Shown: in pieces, positions 14,215-22,836 of the stretch
Layout of the letters: each line of letters begins with the position of its first letter
How positions within the stretch are numbered: the first letter of the stretch is position 1
Source: Oscillospiraceae bacterium
Lineage (GTDB): Bacteria; Bacillota; Clostridia; Oscillospirales; Oscillospiraceae
Length of the DNA: 64,000 bases
Reading direction: 5' to 3'
NCBI GenBank assembly: GCA_910574635.1
Contig: CAJTCG010000017.1
Coordinates: forward strand, 1-64,000
Notes under the pieces: generated by a model
What the model was told of the DNA's origin: nothing
Database searches by the model: none
Seen by the model: the letters and a program-made list of their open reading frames with translations, nothing else
Position numbers and translations under genes: made by a program

Positions 14215-16613
14215 TCAAACAGGAAAAGCTCCGGCCCTGTGAGAAGTTCCAGCAGGAGGGCCGGGAGTGGGACCGCCTGGTGGTTCACCGGAAGGACACC
14301 ACCGGCGATGAGGCGGTTGTGGGACACACCCAACTGCGAAAGGACGCGGTGGAGAAGGTCACCGGCACGGCGCTGTATGGCGCGGACGTGAACTTCCCCG
14401 GCCAGCTCTACGGCGCGCTGACCCGCAGTCCCCATCCTCACGCCAGAATTAAGGCCGTCCGGGTGGAGAAGGCCAAGGCGGTTCCCGGCGTCCGAGCCGT
14501 CGTCACCGGGGCGGACTACCCGGAGCCCTATGGTCAGTTCATCGCCGACCAGCCCATCATCGCCCTGGACAAGGTCCGCTACCAGGGGGAGCCGGTGGCC
14601 GCCGTGGCGGCGGAGACCGAGGAGGCTGCCCGGGAGGCCGCTGCTCTGGTGGAGGTGGACTATGAGCCGCTGCCGGTGGTGAACACCCTGGAGGAGTCTA
14701 TGAAAAACGGGACCCTCATCCACGAGGACTGGAGCCGCTACGATTGCAGCAGCGTCTGCTTTCCCGTCCAGGGCACCAACATCGGCGACCAGTTCCACCT
14801 GAAAAAAGGAGATGTGGAGAAGGGGTTTGCCGAGGCGGATCTGGTGGTGGAGTCCAGCTTCCGCTGCGGCCAGCTCCAGCACACCCTGATCGAGACTCAC
14901 ACCGCCACGGCCATCGCCAATCCCTACACCCAGGACATCCAGGTCTGGACCCCCAACCAGTCTCCCTTCGGCATCCGGGGGCTGATGGCCAAGATCTTCG
15001 GCGTTCCGGCGGAGAAGGTCCGGCTGACCATGACCCACATCGGCGGGGCCTTCGGCGGAAAGTACGAGGCCAAGTGCGAGCCCATCGCCATCGCCCTGTC
15101 CCTGAAATCTGGGGGACGGCCCGTGAAGCTCACCTATGACCGGCATGAGGAATTCGAGGCCACGGTCTGCCGCTCCACGGTGCAGTACTATATCAAAACC
15201 GGCGTGAAAAAGGACGGCACCATCACCGCCCAGCAGGTTACGGGATATTGGGACGCCGGGGCCTATGTCACCACGAATCCCCGGGTGGACTACAATGCCG
15301 GTTTTGCCGCCCACGGGCCCTATAAGATCCCCAACGCCCAGGTGGATACCTACGTCTACATGACCAACCGGACGTTGGGCACCGCCTACCGGGGCTTCGG
15401 CGTCACCGAGGCGGCGACCCTCCACGAGCATCAGATGGACATCGTGGCCCGGAAGCTGGGCATGGAGCCCCTGGCCTTTCGGCTCCACAACTGCCTCCAT
15501 GACGGGGACGAGGGCATCACGGGGGAGATCATCTCCACCTGCGCTGTGGAGGAGTGCCTCCGGGCGGCTGCGAAGAACGTGGGCTGGGACAAGCTGCCGG
15601 ACCGGTGGGTGGACGAGGAAGGAAACCTCTGCGGGAAGGGCATCGCCTGTTTCAACAAGCTGACGGGCACCCCTTCTACCACCTCCTGCGTGGTGAAAAT
15701 GAACGAAAACGGCTCCCTGTATATCTGGTCCGCCAGCCGGGAGATGGGCCAGGGCGTGACGACGACTATGCCCCAGTTCGCGGCGGAGGCTCTGCATATG
15801 GACCTGGACCGCATCAGCGTGGCCCCGGTGGATACCACGATGACTCCCTACGACAAGACCACCACCTCCTCCCGGTCCACCTTCCACTCCGGCAACGCCA
15901 TTCTGGAGGCCTGTGAGGACATCAAGCGGCAGCTCTGCCGCCTGGCGGCCGTCAAATGGGGCTGCGCGCCGGAGAATGTGACCTACACCGCCGGGGGTAT
16001 CATTCAGAGCAAGAAAAACCCGGCTCTGGCAATACCCATCAACGAGGTGGGGAAGTCCGGCATCATGCACGAGCAGGACCCGGTCCTTGCCATCGGGCGC
16101 TATGGGACCTCGGATATTTTCGACCCGCCGCCGGTGGATGGGCGGCAGTCCAAGCGGCCCACGGTTATGTGGATGATCGGCGCTCAGGCGGCGGTGGTGA
16201 AGGTGAACCCCGTCACGGGCCGGGTAAAGGTGGTCAAAATGGGCGCGGCCCACGATATCGGCAAGGCCATCAATCCCACCGGGTGCCTCCAGCAGATCGA
16301 AGGGGCCATCGTCATGGGCCTGGGCCACGCGCTGATGGAGGAGATGATCTACGAAGAGGGCATCCTCCGGAATGGGAACATGGTGGACTACAAGGTGCCT
16401 ACTTTTATGGATTCCGATGTGGAGACGAAAATCACCCTTGTGGAGAACGGACACCCGGAGGGCCCCTTCGGCGTGAAGGGCATCGGTGAGCCGGGGCTGG
16501 TTCCCACTGCCGCCGCCATTGCCGGGGCCGTCTGCCACGCCTGCAACACGGATTTTGACTCCATCCCCATCAAGCCCGAACACATTCTGTTTCGGAAGGA
16601 GGCTGAGGACTGA
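14211..16613 (+). CDS. Molybdenum hydroxylase large subunit (xanthine dehydrogenase family, CoxL-like)
   Basis: 800 aa from ATG 14211 (AAGGAG 8 bp upstream). The hammerhead domain comes first (GTALYGADVNFPGQLYGALTRSPHPHARI) and the molybdopterin-binding domain follows (THIGGAFGGKYEAKCEPIA, LGTAYRGFGVTEA, SASREMGQGVTTTM). The catalytic Glu of the xanthine-oxidase family is present in GVKGIGEPGLVP (residue 760). It hydroxylates a heterocycle, aldehyde or aromatic substrate with water as the oxygen source; the active-site specificity residues do not identify the substrate. It is the first of three subunit genes, overlapping the regulator by 4 bp and the FAD subunit by 1 bp. A long frame opening earlier is an artefact overlapping the regulator. 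Confidence 0.93.
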   Translation: MIKQEKLRPCEKFQQEGREWDRLVVHRKDTTGDEAVVGHTQLRKDAVEKVTGTALYGADVNFPGQLYGALTRSPHPHARIKAVRVEKAKAVPGVRAVVTGADYPEPYGQFIADQPIIALDKVRYQGEPVAAVAAETEEAAREAAALVEVDYEPLPVVNTLEESMKNGTLIHEDWSRYDCSSVCFPVQGTNIGDQFHLKKGDVEKGFAEADLVVESSFRCGQLQHTLIETHTATAIANPYTQDIQVWTPNQSPFGIRGLMAKIFGVPAEKVRLTMTHIGGAFGGKYEAKCEPIAIALSLKSGGRPVKLTYDRHEEFEATVCRSTVQYYIKTGVKKDGTITAQQVTGYWDAGAYVTTNPRVDYNAGFAAHGPYKIPNAQVDTYVYMTNRTLGTAYRGFGVTEAATLHEHQMDIVARKLGMEPLAFRLHNCLHDGDEGITGEIISTCAVEECLRAAAKNVGWDKLPDRWVDEEGNLCGKGIACFNKLTGTPSTTSCVVKMNENGSLYIWSASREMGQGVTTTMPQFAAEALHMDLDRISVAPVDTTMTPYDKTTTSSRSTFHSGNAILEACEDIKRQLCRLAAVKWGCAPENVTYTAGGIIQSKKNPALAIPINEVGKSGIMHEQDPVLAIGRYGTSDIFDPPPVDGRQSKRPTVMWMIGAQAAVVKVNPVTGRVKVVKMGAAHDIGKAINPTGCLQQIEGAIVMGLGHALMEEMIYEEGILRNGNMVDYKVPTFMDSDVETKITLVENGHPEGPFGVKGIGEPGLVPTAAAIAGAVCHACNTDFDSIPIKPEHILFRKEAED

Positions 16614-17548
16614 TGCTGCCGAGGTTTGAATATTACGCGCCTGCAGACATTTTGGAGGCCTGCAGGCTGAAAGCCGCCGGGGCGAAGCCCGTGGCCGGAG
16701 GAACGGACGTCTATGTCAATATGCACGGCGGGAAGGAGAAGGCCGCCGAGGTCTTGGACCTCAAGGGGTTGAAAGAGCTTCAGGGCCAGCGGCTGACGCC
16801 GGAGGGCCTGGATCTGGGTGCCCTGACCACTCACCGGCATATCGAGGAGTGGGAGGCCGTCCGGGGGCGGTACTACGCCCTCTATCAGGGCTGCTCCCAA
16901 GTAGGCTCGGTGCAGATTCGCTATCGGGGGACCCTGGGCGGCAACATCATGAACGGCGCGCCGTCGGCGGACTCCGTGGGGCCGCTGCTGGTCCACGGGG
17001 CGGAGGCCGTGGTCCTGGGCCCGGCGGGGGAGCGGAGGATTCCCTTGGAGAAGTTCTATGTGGGCTTCAAGAAGTTTGACCTGCTGCCGGAGGAGCTGCT
17101 GGCCCGGATTTTTGTACCCCTGCCGCCGGATAACGCGGGCAGTGCCTACTACAAATACACCCGGCGGAACGCCATGGACCTGGCCTTGATGGGCGTCAGC
17201 GCCTATGTGGAGGTCCGGGAGGGCGTTTTGGAAAACGTCCGGGTTGCCCTGACCACCGCCGGGCCCACGCCGGTGAGGAGCCATGCCGCCGAGGCCGTGC
17301 TGGAGGGAAACCCGGTTTCCGACGACCTGATCGTCCGGGCGGCGGAGGCCGCTGCCGCTGAGGGGAAGCCCCGGTCCAGCTGGCGCTCCAGCGCGGAATT
17401 CCGGACCCGGCTGATCCATGACGTTACGATTCAGGTGCTTCACGAGGCTGTCCGGCGCGCGGAGATGGAGAGAAAGGCGGAGGCGATTTTGCGGAAGCTG
17501 TATCCGGGACAGATTGGAAAAGGAGGCGGGGACGATGAAAACAGCTGA
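16613..17548 (+). CDS. Molybdenum hydroxylase FAD-binding subunit (CoxM-like)
   Basis: 311 aa. The FAD-binding PCMH-type domain shows AGGTDVYVNM near residue 30 and GSVQIRYRGTLGGNIMNGAPSADS near residue 105; the C-terminal CO-dehydrogenase flavoprotein domain follows (YYKYTRRNAMDLALMGVSAYV). There is no four-Cys insertion of the kind carrying an extra [4Fe-4S] cluster in 4-hydroxybenzoyl-CoA reductase, which argues against that enzyme. It passes electrons from the [2Fe-2S] subunit to an acceptor. It starts within TGATG at the end of the large subunit gene. Confidence 0.92.
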   Translation: MLPRFEYYAPADILEACRLKAAGAKPVAGGTDVYVNMHGGKEKAAEVLDLKGLKELQGQRLTPEGLDLGALTTHRHIEEWEAVRGRYYALYQGCSQVGSVQIRYRGTLGGNIMNGAPSADSVGPLLVHGAEAVVLGPAGERRIPLEKFYVGFKKFDLLPEELLARIFVPLPPDNAGSAYYKYTRRNAMDLALMGVSAYVEVREGVLENVRVALTTAGPTPVRSHAAEAVLEGNPVSDDLIVRAAEAAAAEGKPRSSWRSSAEFRTRLIHDVTIQVLHEAVRRAEMERKAEAILRKLYPGQIGKGGGDDENS

Positions 17549-18104
17549 GATCCATGTGACGGTCAACGGCGTGCCCTATGAGAAAAGCGTGCCCTGCAAT
17601 CAGACGCTGCTGCGGTTTTTAAGAGAGGACCTGTTCCTCACCAGCGTCAAGGAGGGGTGCGACGAGGGCGAGTGCGGGGCCTGCACCGTGCTGCTGGACG
17701 GCCGCCCGGTGAACTCCTGCCTCGTTTTGGCGGCGGAGCTGGACGGAAGGGAGGTTCTGACGGCGGAGGGCTTGGCGGAGGACGGGCGGCTGCATCCTCT
17801 TCAGGAGGCGTTTATTGAGGCCGGAGCCGTTCAATGCGGCTACTGTACGCCGGGAATGCTCATCAGCGGCATTGCCTTGCTAAACCTCTACCCCCATCCC
17901 ACCCGGGAACAGATTCGGAAGGAGATGGAGGGCAACATCTGCCGGTGCACCGGCTACACCCGTATTGCCGACGCGGTGCTGCTTGCGGTGGAGAAGATGG
18001 ACACCGCCCGGGCGGAAGCCAGGGCCGCGGGCCTGCCGGAACCGGAGTTCCGGGGGATCGACGGCCGGTTTTCGGAGAAGTGGAACAGCCAATATCAGAG
18101 TTGA
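17535..18104 (+). CDS. Molybdenum hydroxylase [2Fe-2S] subunit (CoxS-like)
   Basis: 189 aa. The plant-ferredoxin-type cluster is bound by Cys 42, 47, 50 and 62 (GCDEGECGAC and SC). The second, helical-domain cluster is bound by Cys 101, 104, 136 and 138 (CGYCTPGM and CRCTGYTRI). The extra C-terminal 30 residues are longer than in most CoxS proteins. The start ATG 17535, within GGCGGGGACGATG, overlaps the FAD subunit stop by 14 bp. A terminator follows directly, closing the operon GntR-CoxL-CoxM-CoxS. Confidence 0.94.
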   Translation: MKTAEIHVTVNGVPYEKSVPCNQTLLRFLREDLFLTSVKEGCDEGECGACTVLLDGRPVNSCLVLAAELDGREVLTAEGLAEDGRLHPLQEAFIEAGAVQCGYCTPGMLISGIALLNLYPHPTREQIRKEMEGNICRCTGYTRIADAVLLAVEKMDTARAEARAAGLPEPEFRGIDGRFSEKWNSQYQS

Positions 18105-18106
18105 CC

Positions 18107-18135
18107 AAAAGGGAGGCCGGGAGCCTCCCTTTTTT
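18107..18135 (+). terminator. Rho-independent terminator after the molybdenum hydroxylase operon
   Basis: AAAAGGGAGGC pairs with GCCTCCCTTTTTT around a short CGGGA loop, two bases after the CoxS stop. Confidence 0.9.
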
Positions 18136-18226
18136 GCTGAGAAAAATGTTTGCAATTTCCACAGAAGTGTGGGAGAATAGGGAAAATGCAGACGGCGGAC
18201 GTAGGGTCCGCGAAAGGCGTGATAGA

Positions 18227-18910
18227 ATGGGAGAGAGCGGCAGAAAACGGCTGGCGGCAAAGGAAACGCTGCGGAGCAATATCCGAGATTATATTCAGCA
18301 GCAGATCGCGGAGGGCGTTTACCGGCCGGGGGACCGGATCGTGGAGACCCGGCTGGCGAAGGAGCTGAACGTGTCCCAGGCCCCGGTGCGGGAGGCCATG
18401 CTGGAGCTGTCCACTATCGGGATGCTGGAGGAGCGGCCTTATTCCGGGACCTACGTGCGGAATTTCACCGCCGCGGAGATCGAGGACATTTTCGAGGCCC
18501 GGGCCTTTATTGAGGAGTACGCCGCCAAGCGGGCGGCCAGCGGGGCCACGGAGGAGCAGCTGGAGGAGATGCGGGCGCTGCTGGTGAGGATGGACCCCAA
18601 GCAGGAGCTTCGGGAGTTCGTCCATCTGGACAAGGAATTCCATGGCCTGGTAATGGACGCCGCCGGGAGCCCCGCCCTGAAACGGGTGTGGAACCTTCTG
18701 CGCATGGCGGAGTGGACCTATTTGTGTGCGGCAATCACGGCGTTTTCGCTGGACGATCTCATTGGCCAGCATTGGAAAATCTTTCGTTATCTGGAGGCCC
18801 GGGAGGACTCCAGCGCGGGGGCGTACATGTTTTTGCATATCAAGGGCTTTGGCGATGAGCTGGGCAGATATTTCTCTAGTCGAGAGGCCCAGAGTGAGGA
18901 ACACGGATGA
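18227..18910 (+). CDS. GntR/FadR-family (FCD) transcriptional regulator 2
   Basis: 227 aa starting MGESGRKRLAAKETLR. The winged helix (IRDYIQQQIAEGVYRPGDRI, SQAPVREAMLELSTIGMLEE) and FCD domain (FVHLDKEFHGLVMDAAGSPALKR) are clearly paralogous to the regulator at 13510-14214. A longer frame runs upstream through the CoxS region; ATG 18227 was chosen because it matches the paralogue's N-terminus and has AAAGG 10 bp upstream. No copy of ATAATCGATTAT was seen in front of it. It is isolated between two terminators. As a duplicated regulator it may sense a different intermediate of the same pathway. Confidence 0.9.
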   Translation: MGESGRKRLAAKETLRSNIRDYIQQQIAEGVYRPGDRIVETRLAKELNVSQAPVREAMLELSTIGMLEERPYSGTYVRNFTAAEIEDIFEARAFIEEYAAKRAASGATEEQLEEMRALLVRMDPKQELREFVHLDKEFHGLVMDAAGSPALKRVWNLLRMAEWTYLCAAITAFSLDDLIGQHWKIFRYLEAREDSSAGAYMFLHIKGFGDELGRYFSSREAQSEEHG

Positions 18911-18914
18911 ATAT

Positions 18915-18956
18915 GAAGAACCGGGCATGTCCGAATTTGGACATGCCCGGTTCTTC
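18915..18956. terminator. Bidirectional terminator
   Basis: An 18-bp perfect stem, GAAGAACCGGGCATGTCC with GGACATGCCCGGTTCTTC, has a GAATTT loop. It sits between the convergent GntR gene and the E3 gene and can serve both strands. Confidence 0.85.
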
Positions 18957-19066
18957 TATGGGAGAAAAGAAGAATAAATGAAGGGAACCTCTTAGAAGCA
19001 CTTTCTGTAAAGGGCTTCTTGTTGTATTTTTGCAGGGCTGCGGCCTTAGCCGGAGCCCCGCGCGGT

Positions 19067-20461
19067 TTACTTGCGAACCTTCGGCGCGTTGACGCAGGTT
19101 CCGTGGCAGGCGTGGGCCGCTTCCATAACCACCTCGCTCACCGTCGGGTGGGGGTGGACGGTGCTGCCGATTTCGGAAATCGTGCCCTCGCACTCCATGA
19201 CGGCGGCCACTTCCGCCGCCAGGTCCGTGGCCCGGGGGCCGATGACATGGAAGCCCAGGATTTCGTCGGTGGCTTTATCAAAGACGAACTTTACCAGCCC
19301 CTTGTTCTCCCCCATGGTCAGGGCTTTGCCGTTGCCCGAGAGATTGAACACGCCGGTGCCCACGTCCCTGCCCGCGGCCCGGGCCTGCTCCTCGGTGAGG
19401 CCCACCATGGCCGTTTCCGGATTGCAGTAGACGCAGGAGGGGATGCGGTTCAGATTCAGCTGCTTGCAGGGCTTTCCGGCGATGTGGTCGGCAGCCAGCA
19501 GGCCCTGGGCGGAGGCTACATGGGCCAGCTGCATCTTGCCGTTGATGTCGCCGATGGCGTACACGCCGGGGACATTGGTCCGGCAGAGGCCGTCGATCTC
19601 CACAAAGCCCTTCCGGTCCATCTTTACGCCGAGGGTTTCCAGGCCGATGCTCCTGGTGTTGGGAATCCGGCCTCCGGCCATGAGGACCACGTCGCCCTCC
19701 GCCGTGCCCTTGGCCCCGTCCTTGACGGAGGCGTAATTCACCTTCAGGCCGGGCTCGATGGATTCCACTTTGACGCCCAGGACCAGCTCCACGCCGTTCT
19801 TTTTCAGCTCGGCCTCCACAAAGTCCGTGATATCCTTGTCCAGGGGTCCCAGCACCCGGTCCAGCATCTCCACCACGGTGACCTTCACGCCCAGGCGGTA
19901 ATAGAAGGTGGCGAACTCGATGCCGATGACCCCGCCGCCCACGATGATGATGTGCTTCGGGCAGGTGGTCATATTCAGGAGGCCCGTAGAGTCCACCACG
20001 CCGGGGAGGTCCACGCCGGGAATGGGAATCCGGGCGGGGCTGGAGCCGGTGGCCACGATCAGGTGTCTGCACTCCAGAGTCTCGCCATTGTCCAGTTCCA
20101 CAGTGGTCCGGGAGGTGAGGGTGGCGTGGGCCCGGATGACGGTAACGCCGTGGCTCTTTTCCAGGAAGCCGATGCCGTTGCTCAGCTGCTTAGAGACGGC
20201 GTTTTTCCGCTCGATGATTTTCGCATAATCGAAGGACACGTCCCTGGCGGTGACACCGAAAGCGGCCCCGTTTTTCGCCTCATAGTACACGTCGGCGGAG
20301 TGAAGGAGGGTCTTGGTGGGGATGCAGCCCCGGTTTAGGCAGGTGCCGCCCAGCTCCGCCTCCTCCACCAGGGCGGTGTTCAGGCCGTTCTGGGCCAGGC
20401 GGATGGCGCACTCATAGCCGCCGGGGCCGCCGCCCACGACGACCGCGTCAAATTTCTGCAT
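19067..20461 (-). CDS. lpdA: Dihydrolipoyl dehydrogenase (E3)
   Basis: 464 aa, full family length. FAD-binding VVVGGGPGGYE at the N-terminus; redox disulfide C41-x4-C46 in GGTCLNRGCIPTK; NAD-binding IIIVGGGVIGIEFATFYYRLG; FAD motif YAIGDI; and the dimer-interface His-Glu pair in VHPHPTVSEVVMEA near residue 440. It reoxidises dihydrolipoamide on E2 with NAD+ in the cytoplasm. It is the last gene of the E1-alpha/E1-beta/E2/E3 set, 13 bp after E2. There is no fused lipoyl domain. Confidence 0.96.
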   Translation of the reverse strand: MQKFDAVVVGGGPGGYECAIRLAQNGLNTALVEEAELGGTCLNRGCIPTKTLLHSADVYYEAKNGAAFGVTARDVSFDYAKIIERKNAVSKQLSNGIGFLEKSHGVTVIRAHATLTSRTTVELDNGETLECRHLIVATGSSPARIPIPGVDLPGVVDSTGLLNMTTCPKHIIIVGGGVIGIEFATFYYRLGVKVTVVEMLDRVLGPLDKDITDFVEAELKKNGVELVLGVKVESIEPGLKVNYASVKDGAKGTAEGDVVLMAGGRIPNTRSIGLETLGVKMDRKGFVEIDGLCRTNVPGVYAIGDINGKMQLAHVASAQGLLAADHIAGKPCKQLNLNRIPSCVYCNPETAMVGLTEEQARAAGRDVGTGVFNLSGNGKALTMGENKGLVKFVFDKATDEILGFHVIGPRATDLAAEVAAVMECEGTISEIGSTVHPHPTVSEVVMEAAHACHGTCVNAPKVRK

Positions 20462-20474
20462 ATGTCGGCCCTCC

Positions 20475-21824
20475 TTAAATGAGCAGTATGGGGTTTTGCA
20501 GGTAGTTCTTCACCTTCTGGAGGAACTTCGCAGCCTCGGCCCCGTCGATGATCCGGTGGTCGTAGCTCAGGCACAGGGCGCACATGGACTTGATAACAAT
20601 CGCGTCCTCTCCCTCTTCATTGGTAACCACCACCGGGGTCTTGGCGATCTTGCCCACCGCCAGGATGGCGGACTCCGGCGGATTGATGATGGCCACAAAG
20701 TCGTCCAGATCGAACATCCCCAGGGAGGAGACCGTGAAGGTGCCGCCGTGATAGTCCGCGTCGGTGAGTTTGCCGTCACGGGCCTTCTCAATCAGCTCGG
20801 CGGACCGGGCGGCGATGCCGCTCAGGCCGATGATGTCCGCGTCCTTGATGACCGGGACGATCAGCCCGCCGGGGACGGAGACGGCGGTCCCCACGTTCAC
20901 ATAGTCGTGGTACAGGATGCTGTCTCCCTCCACGGAGGCGTTCACGATGGGCATATCCGCCAGGGCCTTGGCGCAGGCCCGGACGATGATGTCGTTGTAG
21001 GAGATCTTGATTCCCAGGTCCTTGTACTGCTTCCGCAGGGCGATGGCGGCGGTCATGTCCACTTTGATCCGGTGGTTTGTCTGGGCGTTGGTTTCCTTGC
21101 TGGCCAGCATGTTCCGGGAAATCGCCTTGCGCATGCCGGACATTTTTTCTGTGCGAGTGCCCCGGCTTTGCTGGACAGCCGCAGGGGACTCTTGGGCGGC
21201 GGGAGCCGCAGCGGGGGAGCCGCCAGGCAGGTCGAAGACCTTGATTTTTCCGTTAGAGCCGGAGCCGGTGACGCCGGAGAGGTCCACGCCCTGGGCCTTG
21301 GCGATGTTCGCCGCCAGGGGAGTGACGGCGGGCTTGTTCGCCATGTAGGCGTTTACGTCCCGCTCAATGACCAGCCCGTCGGGGCCGGAGCCGGGGACGG
21401 CGGCGATGTTCACGCCGTTTTCCTCCGCCCGGAGCCGGGCCCGGGGAGAGGAGAAAACCCGTTCGCCGGGAGCCCGCTCCACGGCGGGGGCGGGCGCTTC
21501 CGAAGCCGGAGCGGGGGCAGCTTCCGCCGGAGCGGCGGCTTGAGCGGGGGCCGCGTCCCCGCCCACCAGGGCGGAAACGTCCTCGCCGGGCTCGCCCAGG
21601 ACGGCGATGGGCTGGGTGATGGGCACCACGTCCCCCTCGGGGTGGAGGATTTTCAGCAGGGTGCCGGAGGCCTCCGCGTCCATGGTGATGGTCAGCTTGT
21701 CGGTCTCCATCTCAAAGAGGGGCTCTCCGGCTGTAACGGCCTCGCCCTCTTTTTTCAGCCAGCTGGTGATGGTGCCCTCCTCCATCATGAGGCCCTGCTT
21801 GGGCATGATAACGATTGTTGCCAT
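20475..21824 (-). CDS. Dihydrolipoamide acyltransferase (E2) with two E3-binding-like domains
   Basis: 449 aa. One lipoyl domain at residues 1-78 with the modified Lys at 43 (EMETDKLTI), then an Ala/Pro-rich linker. Two consecutive peripheral-subunit-binding-like segments follow (RARLRAEENGVNIAAV-GSGPDGLV near 130 and TPLAANIAKAQGVDLSGV-GSGSNGKI near 170), where most E2 proteins have one. The catalytic domain ends with SYDHRIIDGAEAAKFL, active-site His 423. It transfers an acyl group from E1 to CoA. Similarity to pyruvate and acetoin complexes does not distinguish the substrate. It stands between E1-beta and E3. Confidence 0.93.
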   Translation of the reverse strand: MATIVIMPKQGLMMEEGTITSWLKKEGEAVTAGEPLFEMETDKLTITMDAEASGTLLKILHPEGDVVPITQPIAVLGEPGEDVSALVGGDAAPAQAAAPAEAAPAPASEAPAPAVERAPGERVFSSPRARLRAEENGVNIAAVPGSGPDGLVIERDVNAYMANKPAVTPLAANIAKAQGVDLSGVTGSGSNGKIKVFDLPGGSPAAAPAAQESPAAVQQSRGTRTEKMSGMRKAISRNMLASKETNAQTNHRIKVDMTAAIALRKQYKDLGIKISYNDIIVRACAKALADMPIVNASVEGDSILYHDYVNVGTAVSVPGGLIVPVIKDADIIGLSGIAARSAELIEKARDGKLTDADYHGGTFTVSSLGMFDLDDFVAIINPPESAILAVGKIAKTPVVVTNEEGEDAIVIKSMCALCLSYDHRIIDGAEAAKFLQKVKNYLQNPILLI

Positions 21825-21841
21825 AAGTCAGAGCTCCTTTC

Positions 21842-22822
21842 TCAGCGGTAGCACGCGGCCTTGCAGGCGTCCACAATTTCCTTCACACTGGGGATAACCG
21901 CCGCCTCCAGGCCGGGGTTGAAGGGCAGGGGGCAGGCCTTGGCGCCGATGTGCACCGGGGCGGCGTCCAAGTACGGGAAGACCATCTGTCCCACCTGGGA
22001 CACCACCTGTGCGCCCCAGCCGTTGGTCTGATGGGCCTCGTGGACCACCACCAGGCGGCCCGTCTTCTTCACGCTGTCCGCGATGGTGTCATAGTCGAAG
22101 GGCACCAGAGTCCGGGGGTCGATAACCTCGGCGGAGATGCCGCCTTTCGCCAGCTCGTCGGCGGCTTCCAGCGCCCGGCTGACGTAGAGGAGGTTCGCCA
22201 CGATGGTCACGTCCGTGCCCTCCCGCTTCACGTCGGCCTTGCCGAAGGGGATCGTAAACTCGGGGTCGTCGGGTACCTCGCCCTTGGTGATGTAGAGGGC
22301 CTTGTGCTCGAAGAAGCAGACGGGGTTGTCGTCCCGGATGGCGGTGCGGAGGAGGCCGGCGGCCTCGGCGGGGGTGGAGGGGCAGGCCACTTTCAGGCCC
22401 GGAATGTGCATGAAGATGCTCTCCAGAGACTGGGAGTGGGTGGCGGCGTTGCCCCGGCCCGTGCCCTGCTGGCTCCGGAGAACCATGGGAATCTTGGCGT
22501 TGCCGCCGAAGACATAGCGGGTCTTTGCCATCTGGTTGAAAATCTGGTCCGCCGCCACAAAGGCGAAGTCCCAGTACATCAGCTCCGCCACGGGCCGCAT
22601 GCCCGCACAGGCCGCGCCCAGGGCCGCGCCCACGATGGCGGACTCGGAGATGGGGGTGTTGCGGATGCGGTCGGTGCCGAATTCCTTATAGAGGTCCCGG
22701 GTGGTGCCGAAGACGCCGCCCAGCTTTTCCACGTCCTCGCCCATGACGAAGACGGTTTCGTCCCGGCGCATCTCCTCCTGGATTACCTTCCGGATCGCCT
22801 GGGCGTAAGTCAGTTTAGCCAT
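21842..22822 (-). CDS. 2-oxoacid/acetoin dehydrogenase E1 component, beta subunit
   Basis: 326 aa from the ATG at 22822, which has GGAGG 9 bp upstream; an in-frame TTG two codons earlier is not used. The transketolase-type pyrimidine-binding fold shows ETVFVMGEDVEKLGGVFG, RIRNTPISESAIVGAALGAA, RSQQGTGRGNAATHSQSLE and the C-terminal VIDPRTLVPFDYDTI. Together with the alpha subunit it performs the thiamine-diphosphate-dependent decarboxylation or cleavage step. It starts 14 bp after E1-alpha. Confidence 0.94.
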   Translation of the reverse strand: MAKLTYAQAIRKVIQEEMRRDETVFVMGEDVEKLGGVFGTTRDLYKEFGTDRIRNTPISESAIVGAALGAACAGMRPVAELMYWDFAFVAADQIFNQMAKTRYVFGGNAKIPMVLRSQQGTGRGNAATHSQSLESIFMHIPGLKVACPSTPAEAAGLLRTAIRDDNPVCFFEHKALYITKGEVPDDPEFTIPFGKADVKREGTDVTIVANLLYVSRALEAADELAKGGISAEVIDPRTLVPFDYDTIADSVKKTGRLVVVHEAHQTNGWGAQVVSQVGQMVFPYLDAAPVHIGAKACPLPFNPGLEAAVIPSVKEIVDACKAACYR

Positions 22823-22836
22823 TGTCAAATCCCTCC

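Noticed and set aside
14148..16583. Antisense open frame of 811 aa opposite the molybdenum hydroxylase subunit
   Set aside because: It is a GC-rich shadow frame; the plus strand encodes a full, motif-complete enzyme and the antisense protein is low-complexity Gly/His/Val.
14211..17548. 4-hydroxybenzoyl-CoA reductase assignment for the molybdenum hydroxylase
   Set aside because: The FAD subunit lacks the Cys-rich insertion that binds the extra [4Fe-4S] cluster, and no CoA ligase is adjacent.
17834..18226. Extended N-terminus of the second GntR regulator
   Set aside because: It overlaps CoxS and a terminator; the paralogue alignment begins at ATG 18227.
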